NCBI RefSeq assembly: GCF_003604215.1
Contig: NZ_QXGS01000002.1
Coordinates: 62,001 to 126,000 of the forward strand
Length of the DNA stretch: 64,000 nucleotides
From: Teichococcus vastitatis
GTDB lineage: Bacteria; Pseudomonadota; Alphaproteobacteria; Acetobacterales; Acetobacteraceae
Direction: 5' to 3'
Part shown: positions 35,756-44,352 of the stretch, piece by piece
How the letters are laid out: each line of letters starts with the position of its first letter
How positions within the stretch are numbered: position 1 is the stretch's first letter
The notes under the pieces: generated by a model
Database searches by the model: none
The model's input: only the letters and a program-made list of their open reading frames with translations
Told to the model about the DNA's origin: nothing
Program-made: the position numbers and the translations under genes

Positions 35756-36181
35756 TCAGATCGGCTCGCGGGGAGAGCCTCGGCCCAGAACACGCGACGG
35801 CGCATCCGGCATGTGAAGGTCGGGGTCGCCGCCGCCGGCACCTTCCAGATGCGACTTCAGGCTTTGCAGCGCGGCCTCCGCTGCATAGCGGGCGGCATCT
35901 TCCGGCGTTTCCGGTCCGGTCGGATCGGCGGGCTGCGCCGTGTCGCGCCGGGTGGTCAGGGTCAGCACGGTGGCGTCGCCGCTCTCGGCCACATGCCACT
36001 CCCCCTCGGGATCGAACTGCCAGCGGATCCGCTTTTCGGCGGGGCTCGCCTGCAGCCCCTCGGTCGGTAGGCTGCTTTCCTCCCGCCGGAGGTGTGGCAG
36101 CCAGTGCCGCAGGTTCGCTGGATCCGTCAGATACGCGAACACTTCCTGGGCCGGACGCTCGATGCTGATGCTTTGCTGCAT
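35756..36181 (-). CDS. SRPBCC-family protein (polyketide cyclase/START-like)
   Basis: 141 residues. The opening MQQSISIERPAQEVFAYLTD with ANLRHWLPHL is the standard SRPBCC start, and the later WHVAESGDATVLTLTTRRD fits the beta-sheet core of a ligand-binding cavity. Such small proteins bind hydrophobic ligands or act as coenzyme-Q-like chaperones; the role here is unknown. The ATG at 36181 is chosen over an upstream in-frame ATG. Followed closely upstream by the NUDIX gene on the same strand. Confidence 0.75.
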   Translation of the reverse strand: MQQSISIERPAQEVFAYLTDPANLRHWLPHLRREESSLPTEGLQASPAEKRIRWQFDPEGEWHVAESGDATVLTLTTRRDTAQPADPTGPETPEDAARYAAEAALQSLKSHLEGAGGGDPDLHMPDAPSRVLGRGSPREPI

Positions 36182-36223
36182 GTCGCACCGAACGCGACAC
36201 AACGGAGACGGTTGCGAAACCGG

Positions 36224-36775
36224 CTAAAGCATCCGCTTGAGGCGCAGCAGGCCCATCGCGGCGATCGACATGGCGTCCTTGAGGGTGCCGTCGCAGATCA
36301 TGGCTTCCACCTCGGTCAAGGCGAAGTCGCGGCAGATCAGGTCCTGCTCCGTGGCTTCCGGCCGGCGCGGTCCCTGGGTCAGCCCGGTGGCCAGGAACAC
36401 GTGGCCGCGCTGGTTGCAGTAGCCGGCCCCCTGGAAGATCTCGCCGGCATAGGCCATGCGACCGGCGACCAGCCCGGTTTCCTCCGCCAGTTCCGCCGCG
36501 GCCAGAACCTCGGGGGAGGTGCCGGGACGGGTTTCCCACATGCCCATCGGCATCTCCCATTGCCGCAGCTGCACGGGATAGCGGAACTGCTCCACCAGCG
36601 TGATGCGGCCATCCTGGAACGGCACCACCACCACGAAGTCGGACCGCTCCACCACGCCGTACAACCCTTCCGAGCCGTCGCGGCGGCGGATGATGTCTTC
36701 CCGCACCCGGGTCCAGGGATTCTCATAGGCGATGCGACTGGACAGCGTGGTGATCTCGTCGCTCAAGGCTGGCAT
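36224..36775 (-). CDS. NUDIX hydrolase (ADP-ribose pyrophosphatase-like)
   Basis: 183 residues. The Nudix box is GTSPEVLAAAELAEETGL (residues ~86-103), with the metal-binding EExG intact but Ala instead of the usual Arg before the first Glu. The upstream motif WEMPMGMWE and a C-terminal IxDxxT-like GTLKDAMSIAAM fit the ADP-ribose/NUDT5 branch, which hydrolyses nucleoside diphosphate sugars. Start ATG at 36775. Located 42 bases upstream of the SRPBCC gene, likely co-transcribed. Confidence 0.82.
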   Translation of the reverse strand: MPALSDEITTLSSRIAYENPWTRVREDIIRRRDGSEGLYGVVERSDFVVVVPFQDGRITLVEQFRYPVQLRQWEMPMGMWETRPGTSPEVLAAAELAEETGLVAGRMAYAGEIFQGAGYCNQRGHVFLATGLTQGPRRPEATEQDLICRDFALTEVEAMICDGTLKDAMSIAAMGLLRLKRML

Positions 36776-36841
36776 CCTTCTGCGGCAGTCCGGGCCGGCG
36801 TCATAGGGCTGGCAGCGCAGCCAGACCAGTTCGCATCACGC

Positions 36842-37298
36842 TCAACGGCCGGAAGCAGCCATGCCTGCGGCGTGGTCCGGCTGCGGGACCGGCGCCGGAA
36901 CCGGGGCGGGCGGCTGTGAATAAGCGGAGGACACCGCCTCACACCATCCTCGCCGATCGGCCGGTCGTTGTTGCCGCTGTAGAACAGGCTGGCGACCCGG
37001 TTCTCCTCAACGCGGAAGGTCGCCCTGCAATGCGAGCCGCTGCCGCCGACCGTGTAGCCGCCGCCCACCACCGGCAAGGTGACCTCCACCCCGCCGGCAG
37101 AGTCGTTGTTGACGTTGCAGGTCAGGATCTGCGTGCGGTCGTCGATCCGGGTCGCCTTGTCGGCAACGCCGGCGCAGCTCTGCAGATCGGCCAGCGTCAT
37201 GCCGACCATGTTGATCTGCGCCCGGTGCGCCATGCGGGAATCGGAATAGCCACAGCCCGACAGCACGAGCAGGGCGGGAGGATCGTCTTGTGGCTCAT
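36842..37298 (-). pseudogene. Lipoprotein gene with two apparent single-base frameshifts
   Basis: An ATG at 37298 (RBS AGAGGAG) gives MSHKTIL, but the lipobox LLVLSGCGYSDSR is in another frame, as if one base were missing near 37277. The middle part runs MAHRAQINMVGMTLADLQ through PVVGGGYTVGGSGSHC to NNDRPIGEDG. Around 36945 the frame shifts again; the other frame continues CEAVSSAYSQPPAPVPAPV and stops at 36842. Restoring both bases gives an intact small outer-membrane-type lipoprotein of a family I have seen in alphaproteobacteria. Either the gene is decaying or the sequence carries two errors. Confidence 0.6.
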
Positions 37299-37341
37299 GC
37301 GGGCTCCTCTGGCCGGAGGTGAATGCCTTTACGGACCCGCA

Positions 37342-37356
37342 TGTTGCATCGCAACA
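37342..37356. promoter_or_regulatory. Perfect 6-bp inverted repeat after the ScfR-type gene
   Basis: TGTTGC-ATC-GCAACA at 37342-37356, six bases beyond the stop of the regulator gene and 44 bases upstream of the lipoprotein ATG. It could be an operator for the downstream gene or part of a weak terminator; there is no T-tract. Confidence 0.3.
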
Positions 37357-37361
37357 AACCA

Positions 37362-38816
37362 TCAACCCGGTGCCTGCCCACCCCGGACGATGCGATAGGG
37401 CAGCAGGCCGCGCTCCGCAGTGCCCACATCGAGGCGGTGGCCGACCGGCGGCATGGCCCGGTGCCGGCACTCGGCGCGCTCGCAGGCACGGCAGCCGGGG
37501 CCGATCGGCACCGGGGCCTGCCGGTCGTCCAGCGCCAGCCCGGCCGCATAGACCAACTGGTCGGGATGGGCGACCTCGCAGCCCAGGCCCACCGCACCCT
37601 CCCGCGGCGGGCTGAGATAGCCACCGCCTCCGCCCACCGTGCGCGCCATGCAGAGATAGGTTACGCCATCCGGCATGCGCGCCAGCTGCACCAGCACCCG
37701 GCCGGGCTGGGCAAAGGCCTGATGGATGTTCCACAACGGGCAGGCGCCGCCAAACAGCGCGAAATGGAAGCGCGAGGCGCTGGAGCGCTTCGACACGTTG
37801 CCGGCGACATCCATCTTCAGGAAGTAGAACGGCACGCCTTCCTCTCCCGGCCGCTGCAGCGTGCTGAGGCGGTGGCAGACCTGCTCGAAGGACGCGCCGA
37901 AGCGGCGTTGCAACCGCTCCACGTCGTGGCGCAGCTCGCGCGCTGCGGCGCGGAACTGGCGGTAAGGCAGCATCAGCGCGCCGGCGTAGGAATTGGCCAG
38001 GCCGACCCGCGCCAGCGCCCGCGCATCCGGGCCGGAGAACGGCGCCCCGGCCGCCATGCGGTCGATCGTCTCGCCCTGCTCCAGCAGCCCCACCACATGC
38101 GCCAGGTAGAACAGGCGGCTTTCGGGCGCCATCTCCTCCGCCAGCAGCAGGCGGCCGGTGGCGCGGTCCAGCCGCCACAGCACGCCGCTGTCCGGGCCGT
38201 CGCGCAGCGTCTCGGCCACAACCACGGAATGCCGGGCGGCGAGGTGCCGTTCCAGGTCGAGGCGCAAGGTCTGCGGGGTGAAGCCGCCGGCTTCGAAAAG
38301 CTGTTCCGCCGCCTCGTCCAGGGTCGGAAAATAATTGTGGCGCGACTGCACCCAGTCCTGCACCTCGTCATATGGCAGGCGGGACGCCGGGTCGGCGACC
38401 CCATCATCGGCCAGCCGGGCGCGCAGGGCGCGATGCTCCTCCTCCAGTGCGCGGTAGGCGCGGTGCAGCGCCAGGAAACGGGCGGCAACGGCGGGCGCGG
38501 CGCGCAGCGCGGCATGCGCTTCCGCCGGCTCCACCGCCGGCCTGGCGCCCGGCAGCGGGTCGGCCAGTGCTTCCCGCAGGTCGCCGAGCCGGCGCAGCTC
38601 GTCGGATTCGGCGAAGTAGCCCGGCGCCACTTCCAACAGCACGCAGAGCCGGTCCAGCACCTCCCGCGGCAAGGGACGCTGATCGCGCTCGATCTGGTTC
38701 AGGTAGGAGGGTGACAATTCCAGCAGGCCGGCCAGCCGCGCCTGGGTCAGGCGGCGCCCGGTCCGCAGCCGCCGCAGCCGTTCCCCGGCATAGATCTTCG
38801 CCTGTGGCCCGGACAT
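37362..38816 (-). CDS. ScfR/RamB-type XRE-family transcriptional regulator (short-chain fatty acyl regulator)
   Basis: 484 residues. The N-terminal HTH_3 spans residues ~10-65 (LRRLRTGRRLTQARLAGLLELSPSY and LNQIERDQRPLP). The middle holds the IrrE/ImmA-like peptidase-fold region, and the C-terminal DUF2083-type domain includes SRFHFALFGGACPLWNIHQAF with the cysteine cluster CRACERAECRHR. This architecture is that of RamB and ScfR, which control acetate and propionate genes. It is divergent from prpC-prpB, so it is very likely the local activator or repressor. Start ATG at 38816. Confidence 0.88.
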   Translation of the reverse strand: MSGPQAKIYAGERLRRLRTGRRLTQARLAGLLELSPSYLNQIERDQRPLPREVLDRLCVLLEVAPGYFAESDELRRLGDLREALADPLPGARPAVEPAEAHAALRAAPAVAARFLALHRAYRALEEEHRALRARLADDGVADPASRLPYDEVQDWVQSRHNYFPTLDEAAEQLFEAGGFTPQTLRLDLERHLAARHSVVVAETLRDGPDSGVLWRLDRATGRLLLAEEMAPESRLFYLAHVVGLLEQGETIDRMAAGAPFSGPDARALARVGLANSYAGALMLPYRQFRAAARELRHDVERLQRRFGASFEQVCHRLSTLQRPGEEGVPFYFLKMDVAGNVSKRSSASRFHFALFGGACPLWNIHQAFAQPGRVLVQLARMPDGVTYLCMARTVGGGGGYLSPPREGAVGLGCEVAHPDQLVYAAGLALDDRQAPVPIGPGCRACERAECRHRAMPPVGHRLDVGTAERGLLPYRIVRGGQAPG

Positions 38817-38827
38817 GCGCGCGATCC

Positions 38828-38842
38828 TTCGCAATCTTCGCA
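38828..38842. promoter_or_regulatory. Candidate operator, regulator-proximal copy
   Basis: TTCGCAATCTTCGCA, made of two TTCGCA units nine bases apart, 12 bases from the regulator's ATG. It matches the copy at 38903-38917 at 14 of 15 positions. RamB-type regulators are known to bind TTTGCAAA-like half-sites, so this is a plausible autoregulatory site. Confidence 0.55.
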
Positions 38843-38902
38843 GAGTATGCGGCGCGGCGCGGCATGAATCAGCAGGAAAGCCCCTTCACCCCTGCCCTGG
38901 TT

Positions 38903-38917
38903 TTCGCGATCTTCGCA
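38903..38917. promoter_or_regulatory. Candidate operator, prpC-proximal copy
   Basis: TTCGCGATCTTCGCA, differing from the first copy at one position (A to G), 56 bases upstream of the prpC ATG. The two copies are 75 bases apart, start to start, and lie in the same orientation within a divergent 156-base control region. Confidence 0.55.
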
Positions 38918-38972
38918 ACACAGATCCGGCCCGTCTTGTCAGGCCGCAACCACAGGAACAACCGGAAGCCCC

Positions 38973-40139
38973 ATGAGCGAAACCGCCCCCACCGCCCCGA
39001 AGGCGAAGAAATCCGTGGCCCTGTCCGGGGTCCCGGCCGGCAACACCGCGCTGTGCACCGTGGGCCGCACCGGCAACGACCTGCATTACCGCGGCTATGA
39101 CATCCTGGAGATCGCCGGCGCCTGCGAGTTCGAGGAGATCGCCTACCTGCTGGTGCATGGCAGTCTGCCGGACGAGGCGACGCTGCGCGGCTACAAGGCC
39201 AAGCTGCGCAGCCTGCGCGGTCTGCCGCTGGCGGTGCGGCTGGCGCTGGAGGCGATCCCGGCCGCCGCCCACCCGATGGACGTGATGCGCAGCGGCGTCT
39301 CGGCGCTCGGCTGCGTGCTGCCGGAAAAGGACGACCATGGCCATGCCGGAGCGCGCGACATCGCCGACCGTCTGATGGCCTCGCTCGGCTCCATGCTGCT
39401 CTACTGGTACCATTTCAGCCACAATGGCCGCCGCATCGAGGTGGAAACCGACGACGACAGCATCGGCGGCCACTTCCTGCACCTGCTGCACGGCTCCATA
39501 CCGCGCGAGTCCTGGGTGCGGGCGATGCACACCTCGCTGAACCTCTACGCCGAGCACGAGTTCAACGCCTCCACCTTCACCTGCCGGGTGATCGCCGGCA
39601 CCGGGTCGGACCTCTACTCGGCCATCACTGGCGGCATCGGCGCGCTGCGCGGACCCAAACACGGCGGCGCCAACGAGGTCGCCTTCGAGGTGCAGAAGCG
39701 CTACGACACGCCGGACGAGGCGGAGGCCGATATCCGCCGCCGCGTCGAGGCCAAGGAAGTGGTGATCGGCTTCGGCCACCCGGTCTACACCGTGTCCGAC
39801 CCGCGCAACCACATCATCAAGCAGGTGGCGCTCGAATTGTCGGACGAGGCCGGCTCCCGCAGGATGTTCGACATCGCCGACCGGATCGAGGCGGTGATGG
39901 CCGACACCAAGCGGATGTTCGCCAATCTCGACTGGTTCAGCGCCGTGTCCTACCACATGATGGGCGTGCCGACCGCGATGTTCACACCGCTCTTCGTGAT
40001 CGCCCGCACGGCGGGCTGGAGCGCGCATGTGATCGAGCAGCGCATCGACGGCAAGATCATCCGCCCCACCGCCCACTACACCGGGCCGGAGAACCGCCGC
40101 TTCGTGCCCATCGCCCAGCGCACCGCGGAGAACAGCTGA
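38973..40139 (+). CDS. prpC: 2-methylcitrate synthase
   Basis: 388 residues of the citrate-synthase fold, the length and style of PrpC. Condenses propionyl-CoA with oxaloacetate to 2-methylcitrate. Catalytic histidines are in [16 protein letters not shown] and [11 protein letters not shown], and the Asp in the C-terminal [15 protein letters not shown] region. The start ATG is preceded by GGAAG. The stop is immediately followed by the prpB start, with no gap. Likely controlled by the divergent ScfR-type regulator. Confidence 0.93.
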   Translation: MSETAPTAPKAKKSVALSGVPAGNTALCTVGRTGNDLHYRGYDILEIAGACEFEEIAYLLVHGSLPDEATLRGYKAKLRSLRGLPLAVRLALEAIPAAAHPMDVMRSGVSALGCVLPEKDDHGHAGARDIADRLMASLGSMLLYWYHFSHNGRRIEVETDDDSIGGHFLHLLHGSIPRESWVRAMHTSLNLYAEHEFNASTFTCRVIAGTGSDLYSAITGGIGALRGPKHGGANEVAFEVQKRYDTPDEAEADIRRRVEAKEVVIGFGHPVYTVSDPRNHIIKQVALELSDEAGSRRMFDIADRIEAVMADTKRMFANLDWFSAVSYHMMGVPTAMFTPLFVIARTAGWSAHVIEQRIDGKIIRPTAHYTGPENRRFVPIAQRTAENS

Positions 40140-41060
40140 ATGCCCTATGTGATCGCCGACGACCTGCCCGACGCGCCCGCCGGCCAGCGCTTCCGCGCCC
40201 TGCTGGAGCGGCCGCAGATCCTGCGCATGCCGGGCGCGCATCTGGGCATCGCCGCGCTGCTGGCCAAGAAGGCGGGGTTCGAGGCGCTGTACATGTCCGG
40301 TGCCGCCATGTCCGCCACCATGGGCCTGCCCGACCTCGGCATGATCACGGTGGATGACGTGTCCTGGCACATCCGCCAGGTGGTGCGCGCCGCCGGGCTG
40401 CCGGCGCTGGTGGATGGCGACACCGGCTATGGCGAGGCGCTGAACGTCATGCACATGGTGCGCGCCTTCGAGGAGGCGGGCGCCGGCGCGGTGCATCTGG
40501 AAGACCAGCTGCTGCCCAAGAAATGCGGCCATCTGAACGATAAGAAGCTGGCTGATGCGCGCGACATGGCGGCCAAGGTGGCCGCCGCCCGCCGCGCGCG
40601 GCGCAGCCTGGTGATCATTGCCCGCACCGATGCCGCCGCCAGTGAAGGCATCGACGGCGCCGTGGCGCGGGCGAAGCTGTACCTGGAGGCCGGAGCGGAC
40701 GCCATCTTCCCCGAGGCGCTGACCACGGCGGAGATGTTCCGCGAGTTCGCCGCCCGCATGCCGGGGGTGAAGCTGCTCGCCAACATGACGGAGTTCGGCC
40801 GCACCCCCTTCTTCACCGACCAGGAATTCGAGGCCATGGGCTATTCCATGGTGATCTGGCCGGTCAGCCAGTTGCGCGTCGCTGCGAGGTCGATGGAGGA
40901 GCTGTATGCCGCCATCAACCGCGACGGCGGCACCCACAGGATGGTGGACCGCATGCAGACCCGGGCCGAACTGTACCAGACCATCGACTACGCCGCCTAT
41001 GAGGCGCTGGACTCCACCCTGATCCGGACCGTGGTGCCCGAGGCCATGCCGGGGCGCTGA
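40140..41060 (+). CDS. prpB: 2-methylisocitrate lyase
   Basis: 306-residue isocitrate-lyase-superfamily enzyme that cleaves 2-methylisocitrate to pyruvate and succinate, completing propionate breakdown. The signature QLLPKKCGHLNDKKL holds the catalytic Cys in the KKCGH motif, preceded by VDGDTGYGEA, which binds magnesium; TEFGRTPFF is also typical. Translation is probably coupled to prpC. No 2-methylcitrate dehydratase (prpD or acnD) is in the window, so that step must be encoded elsewhere. Confidence 0.93.
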   Translation: MPYVIADDLPDAPAGQRFRALLERPQILRMPGAHLGIAALLAKKAGFEALYMSGAAMSATMGLPDLGMITVDDVSWHIRQVVRAAGLPALVDGDTGYGEALNVMHMVRAFEEAGAGAVHLEDQLLPKKCGHLNDKKLADARDMAAKVAAARRARRSLVIIARTDAAASEGIDGAVARAKLYLEAGADAIFPEALTTAEMFREFAARMPGVKLLANMTEFGRTPFFTDQEFEAMGYSMVIWPVSQLRVAARSMEELYAAINRDGGTHRMVDRMQTRAELYQTIDYAAYEALDSTLIRTVVPEAMPGR

Positions 41061-41117
41061 GCCTTGCATCCTCGGCGGGGCGGCCCGAAACACGGGCTGT
41101 TCCGCCGGAGACCTGGT

Positions 41118-41426
41118 TTGCTGGGATATCTGATCCTGCTGGCCGGCCTGCTTCTCGCCCCGCCCGGCCAAGCGTTGCCCGGCCCGGCCGCCGCGCTGCC
41201 CGGCTGCGGAACGGCAACGCTGCTCCATCCTGCGGATCCGGCGGCGGCGGAACCGCATCGCCAGGCCTGCCGCCAGGGCCGGGACATGGCGGCCCTTGGC
41301 TGGCGGTTGATCGGGTACGGCGTCGACACGCTGAAATACGGCATCGGCCTGGTGCTGATCCTGCTCGGCGCCATGCTGGTCGGCATCGGCTGGGCCGTGT
41401 CGCTGGTGGAAGCACTCTTCTGCTGA
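41118..41426 (+). CDS. Small hypothetical exported or membrane protein
   Basis: 102 residues if started at the TTG at 41118, which is preceded by GGAG and gives a good signal-type N-terminus (LLGYLILLAGLLLAPPGQA); an upstream TTG at 41064 is less likely. A central segment has two Cys (LPGCGTA and HRQACRQG), and the C-terminal VLILLGAMLVGIGWAVSLVE is a membrane helix. No family recognised. Confidence 0.5.
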   Translation: MLGYLILLAGLLLAPPGQALPGPAAALPGCGTATLLHPADPAAAEPHRQACRQGRDMAALGWRLIGYGVDTLKYGIGLVLILLGAMLVGIGWAVSLVEALFC

Positions 41427-41511
41427 TCGGCGATGGCCAGCGCGAACGTGACCGCCCCCGGGGGTGCTTCCACCCTGGTCTTGCAGCCGCCCGATGACCT
41501 AGGTTACCGCC

Positions 41512-42165
41512 ATGTTAGAAGATTGGGTTTCCGCCTTCGATGTCTGGGTGCGCGCCAATGCCGCCTGGGCGGCACCAGCCACGTTCGTGATCGCCTTTCT
41601 GGAGTCGTTCCCGGTGGTCAGCATCGTGGTGCCCTCCACGGCGCTGCTGCTGGGCATCGGGGCCCTGATCGGCACGGACATGCTGTCGCCGGGACCTGTG
41701 CTGCTGGCCTGCATCATCGGCGGCATCCTGGGCGATGCCGCCGGCTACTGGCTGGCCCGCGCCATCGGTCCCCACGCGGTGCGCCGGCGCCTGCCGAAAT
41801 CCTGCCGCCGGCCCTATGCCTGGTCGGTGGTGGTGTTTCGCCGCTGGGGCTGGTGGGCGGTGTTCATCGGCCGCTTCCTCGGCCCGATGCGGGCCGTGAC
41901 GCCGCTGGCCGCCGGTGTCACCGGCATGCGCAACCTGTCCTTCCAGAGCGCCAACATCCTGTCGGCGGTGATCTGGGCCCCGCTGATGCTGATGCCGGGC
42001 AGCCTCGGCGGCTGGCTGGCCAAGCAGCTTGGCCAGGACCCCGACCCGGTGGCGATCGGCGCCACCCTGGCCGCCGCGGTGCTACTGTTCCTCGGCTGGC
42101 AGCGGCTGCAGCCGCGCATCGTCGCGATGGTGAAGGCGCGCCTGGAGGTCGGGCCGCAGGGCTGA
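41512..42165 (+). CDS. DedA-family membrane protein
   Basis: 217 residues with five or six hydrophobic segments. The family features are FLESFPVVSIVVPSTALLLGIGAL, with the glycine-rich reentrant region, and FIGRFLGPMRAVTPLAAGVTGM, containing the conserved Arg residues. DedA proteins are inner-membrane transporters, probably of lipids (undecaprenyl phosphate flipping in some members). The ATG is at 41512. Confidence 0.88.
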   Translation: MLEDWVSAFDVWVRANAAWAAPATFVIAFLESFPVVSIVVPSTALLLGIGALIGTDMLSPGPVLLACIIGGILGDAAGYWLARAIGPHAVRRRLPKSCRRPYAWSVVVFRRWGWWAVFIGRFLGPMRAVTPLAAGVTGMRNLSFQSANILSAVIWAPLMLMPGSLGGWLAKQLGQDPDPVAIGATLAAAVLLFLGWQRLQPRIVAMVKARLEVGPQG

Positions 42166-42253
42166 GCTGACGCGGAACCGTCACACGCGGATCGCCTGAC
42201 CCGCCCTTGCGGCGGTCCACCGGGGCGGGGCATGGAGCGGGAATTGCAGCGAC

Positions 42254-43633
42254 ATGCGCTGTTCCGCCCACGGGAGCCCCGCCTTGGACATCCTTCTCGG
42301 CCTCGGCCTGATCCTGCTGCTGGTCGCCGTCAGCATCGTCATCTCATTGTCGGAAATCGCCTTCGCCGCGGCGCGGGACACCCGCCTGCGCGTCCTGGCG
42401 CAGTCGGGCGAAACCCGCGCCGCGCGCTTCCTGGCCCTGCGGGCCGAGCCCGCCGGCGTGGTCACGGCGCTGCAGATCGCGGTCAACGCGGTGGGCATCC
42501 TGGCCGGCGTGGTCGGCGAAGGCGCGCTGACCCCCGGCCTGTCCCGCCTGCTGGCGCTGGCCGGCGCCGGCTCCTGGGCGGAGAACCTGGCGTCCGTCAC
42601 CTCCTTCGTGGGGGTGACCTCGCTTTTTGTTCTGTTGTCCGACCTGGTGCCGAAGCGCGTCGCGATGATGCAGCCGGAGCGCGTCGCGGTGGCGGTGGGC
42701 TGGTTTCCGGCCGCCGCGCTGAAGCTGCTGCGGCCGCTGGTCTGGGTGTTCTCCGGCCTGGCGGACGCGCTGATGCGGCTGCTCGGCCTGCCCACCTCGG
42801 CGCAGGCCGAGGAAGTCACGCCGGAGGAGCTGCGCGCCACCCTCGCCGCCAGTGCCGAATCCGGCACGCTGGATGCCAGCGAGCACCGGCTGATCGAGAA
42901 CGTGCTGGCCATGCGGGAGCGCACCGTCACCTCCGCCATGACCCCACGGGACGAGATCATCTACCTCGACCTGCGGGAATCGCCGGAGGAATGGCGCGAC
43001 AAGGTGCGGCGCGATCCTTACTCCCGCTATCCGGTCTGCGATGGCGGGCTGGACCACGTGGTGGGCTACACCCGCGCCGAGGACGTGCTGGTGGAGGTGC
43101 TGCAGGCCGGCCCCGGCGCGCTGAAGCCCGACGCGCTGAAGCCCGGCATGCCCGACAGCGCCGCCCGGATGCGCCGCGACGCGCCTTCCGTGCCGGAGAC
43201 GCTGGATCTGTGGGAAGTGCTGGCGCAGTTCGAGGCGCAGGGCGCCGGCTTCGCCCTGGTGGTCAGCGAATACGCCGTGGTGGTGGGGCTGGTCACCTAC
43301 AAGGACGTGCTGGCGGCGCTGGTGGGGGGGCTGGCCGATCCGTTCGAAGAGCGGGTCATCGTCCGCCGCGACGCGGATTCCTGGCTGGTGGATGGCATCG
43401 CGCCGATGTCGGACGTGGCCATGGCGCTGGGCACCGAGGCGCTGCCGACCGACGGTCCCTATCACACGGCGGGCGGTTTCGTGATGCACCGGCTGCGCCG
43501 CGTGCCGCGCAAGGCGGACCGGGTGGAAGCCGCCGGCTTCGTGTTCGAGGTGGTCGATGTGGAGGGCTTCCGCGTCAACCAGCTGCTGGTGACGCGCAAG
43601 ACCTTGGCGCCGCTGGCGCCGCCGACGGGCTGA
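42254..43633 (+). CDS. CNNM/CorC-family transporter (hemolysin-like, CBS domains)
   Basis: 459 residues. An N-terminal DUF21 membrane domain (helices at ~15-35, 65-90, 105-135) holds SLSEIAFAAARDTRL and FVLLSDLVPKRVAMMQP. A pair of CBS domains follows (TSAMTPRDEIIYLDL to ALVVSEYAVVVGLVTYKDVL), then a CorC_HlyC domain ending in VFEVVDVEGFRVNQLLV. It is probably a magnesium/cation exporter. The ATG at 42254 is used; a TTG at 42284 with GGGAG seven bases before it is a real alternative. Confidence 0.88.
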   Translation: MRCSAHGSPALDILLGLGLILLLVAVSIVISLSEIAFAAARDTRLRVLAQSGETRAARFLALRAEPAGVVTALQIAVNAVGILAGVVGEGALTPGLSRLLALAGAGSWAENLASVTSFVGVTSLFVLLSDLVPKRVAMMQPERVAVAVGWFPAAALKLLRPLVWVFSGLADALMRLLGLPTSAQAEEVTPEELRATLAASAESGTLDASEHRLIENVLAMRERTVTSAMTPRDEIIYLDLRESPEEWRDKVRRDPYSRYPVCDGGLDHVVGYTRAEDVLVEVLQAGPGALKPDALKPGMPDSAARMRRDAPSVPETLDLWEVLAQFEAQGAGFALVVSEYAVVVGLVTYKDVLAALVGGLADPFEERVIVRRDADSWLVDGIAPMSDVAMALGTEALPTDGPYHTAGGFVMHRLRRVPRKADRVEAAGFVFEVVDVEGFRVNQLLVTRKTLAPLAPPTG

Positions 43634-43648
43634 GGTGCCGCCTCAGCC
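43628..43648. terminator. Hairpin spanning both convergent stop codons
   Basis: GGCTGAGG (43628-43635) and CCTCAGCC (43641-43648) form a perfect 8-bp stem with a 5-base loop. The stop codon of the CNNM gene (TGA at 43631-43633) is in one arm and the stop of the otnC gene (on the minus strand, 43643-43645) is in the other. A symmetrical terminator shared by both genes; no T-tract. Confidence 0.6.
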
Positions 43649-44278
43649 GAAGGTCGAGAGCAGGTCGTCCACCTGCGCCGGCGTCAGTTCCCGCGCGTTC
43701 TGGCCGCGCAGCATCAGGGCCAGCTTGGCGGCTTCCTCCAGCTCCTCGGCGGCATAGACCGCGTCCACCAGCGACTTGCCGGACACCACGGGGCCGTGAT
43801 TGGCCAGCAGCACGGCCCGCGCGCCCTTGGCAGCCTCGTGGATATCATTCTCCATGGCGGCGTCGCCCGGCCGGTAATAGCGGATGATCGGCAGGGTGCG
43901 GCCGACGCGCATCACGAAGTACGGCGTCAGCGGCGGGATCGGCATGGCGTCGCCCGGCGCCGCCAGGCAGCCGATCGCGGTGGCGTGGGTGGAGTGCAGG
44001 TGCACCACGGCCCCCGCCTCCGGCCGTGCGGTCAGCACGGCGCGGTGCATGAACACTTCCTTGGACGGCTTGTCGCCGCCGACATGATTCCAGCCCGCAT
44101 CCAGCTTGCTGATACGATCCGCCTCCAGCCGGCCCAGGGATGAGTTGGTCGGCGTCATCAGGTAGCCATCCGGCAGCCGGACGCTGATGTTGCCGGCGCT
44201 GCCGACGGAATAGCCCCGTGCGAACAGGCTGGCGCCCAGCTCGCAGAGGAGGTCACGCAGTTCGGACTCGGTCATCAT
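43643..44278 (-). CDS. otnC: 3-oxo-tetronate 4-phosphate decarboxylase (class II aldolase fold)
   Basis: 211 residues of the class II aldolase/adducin family. The zinc-binding pattern is seen as HLHSTHATAIG and the distal LLANHGPVV histidine; the start region SAGNISVRLPDGYLMTPT is the phosphate-binding loop. In tetronate catabolism OtnC decarboxylates 3-oxo-tetronate 4-phosphate to dihydroxyacetone phosphate. Start ATG at 44278 (a second ATG follows immediately). Last gene of the tetronate operon. Confidence 0.88.
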   Translation of the reverse strand: MMTESELRDLLCELGASLFARGYSVGSAGNISVRLPDGYLMTPTNSSLGRLEADRISKLDAGWNHVGGDKPSKEVFMHRAVLTARPEAGAVVHLHSTHATAIGCLAAPGDAMPIPPLTPYFVMRVGRTLPIIRYYRPGDAAMENDIHEAAKGARAVLLANHGPVVSGKSLVDAVYAAEELEEAAKLALMLRGQNARELTPAQVDDLLSTFG

Positions 44279-44352
44279 GCGGTTCCATGCAGGTTGGGCA
44301 TTGCGACAAAACCGGGTCGGCAGGCCGGAACGCGGGCGTCCTGGCCTGTCCG

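Noticed and set aside
35592..36560. Upstream part of a long minus-strand frame through the SRPBCC and NUDIX genes
   Set aside because: It is a different frame over two real genes. Only the last 101 codons (35286-35591) might be a gene.
38886..41258. A minus-strand frame of about 790 codons
   Set aside because: Antisense to prpC and prpB, which have full catalytic motifs.
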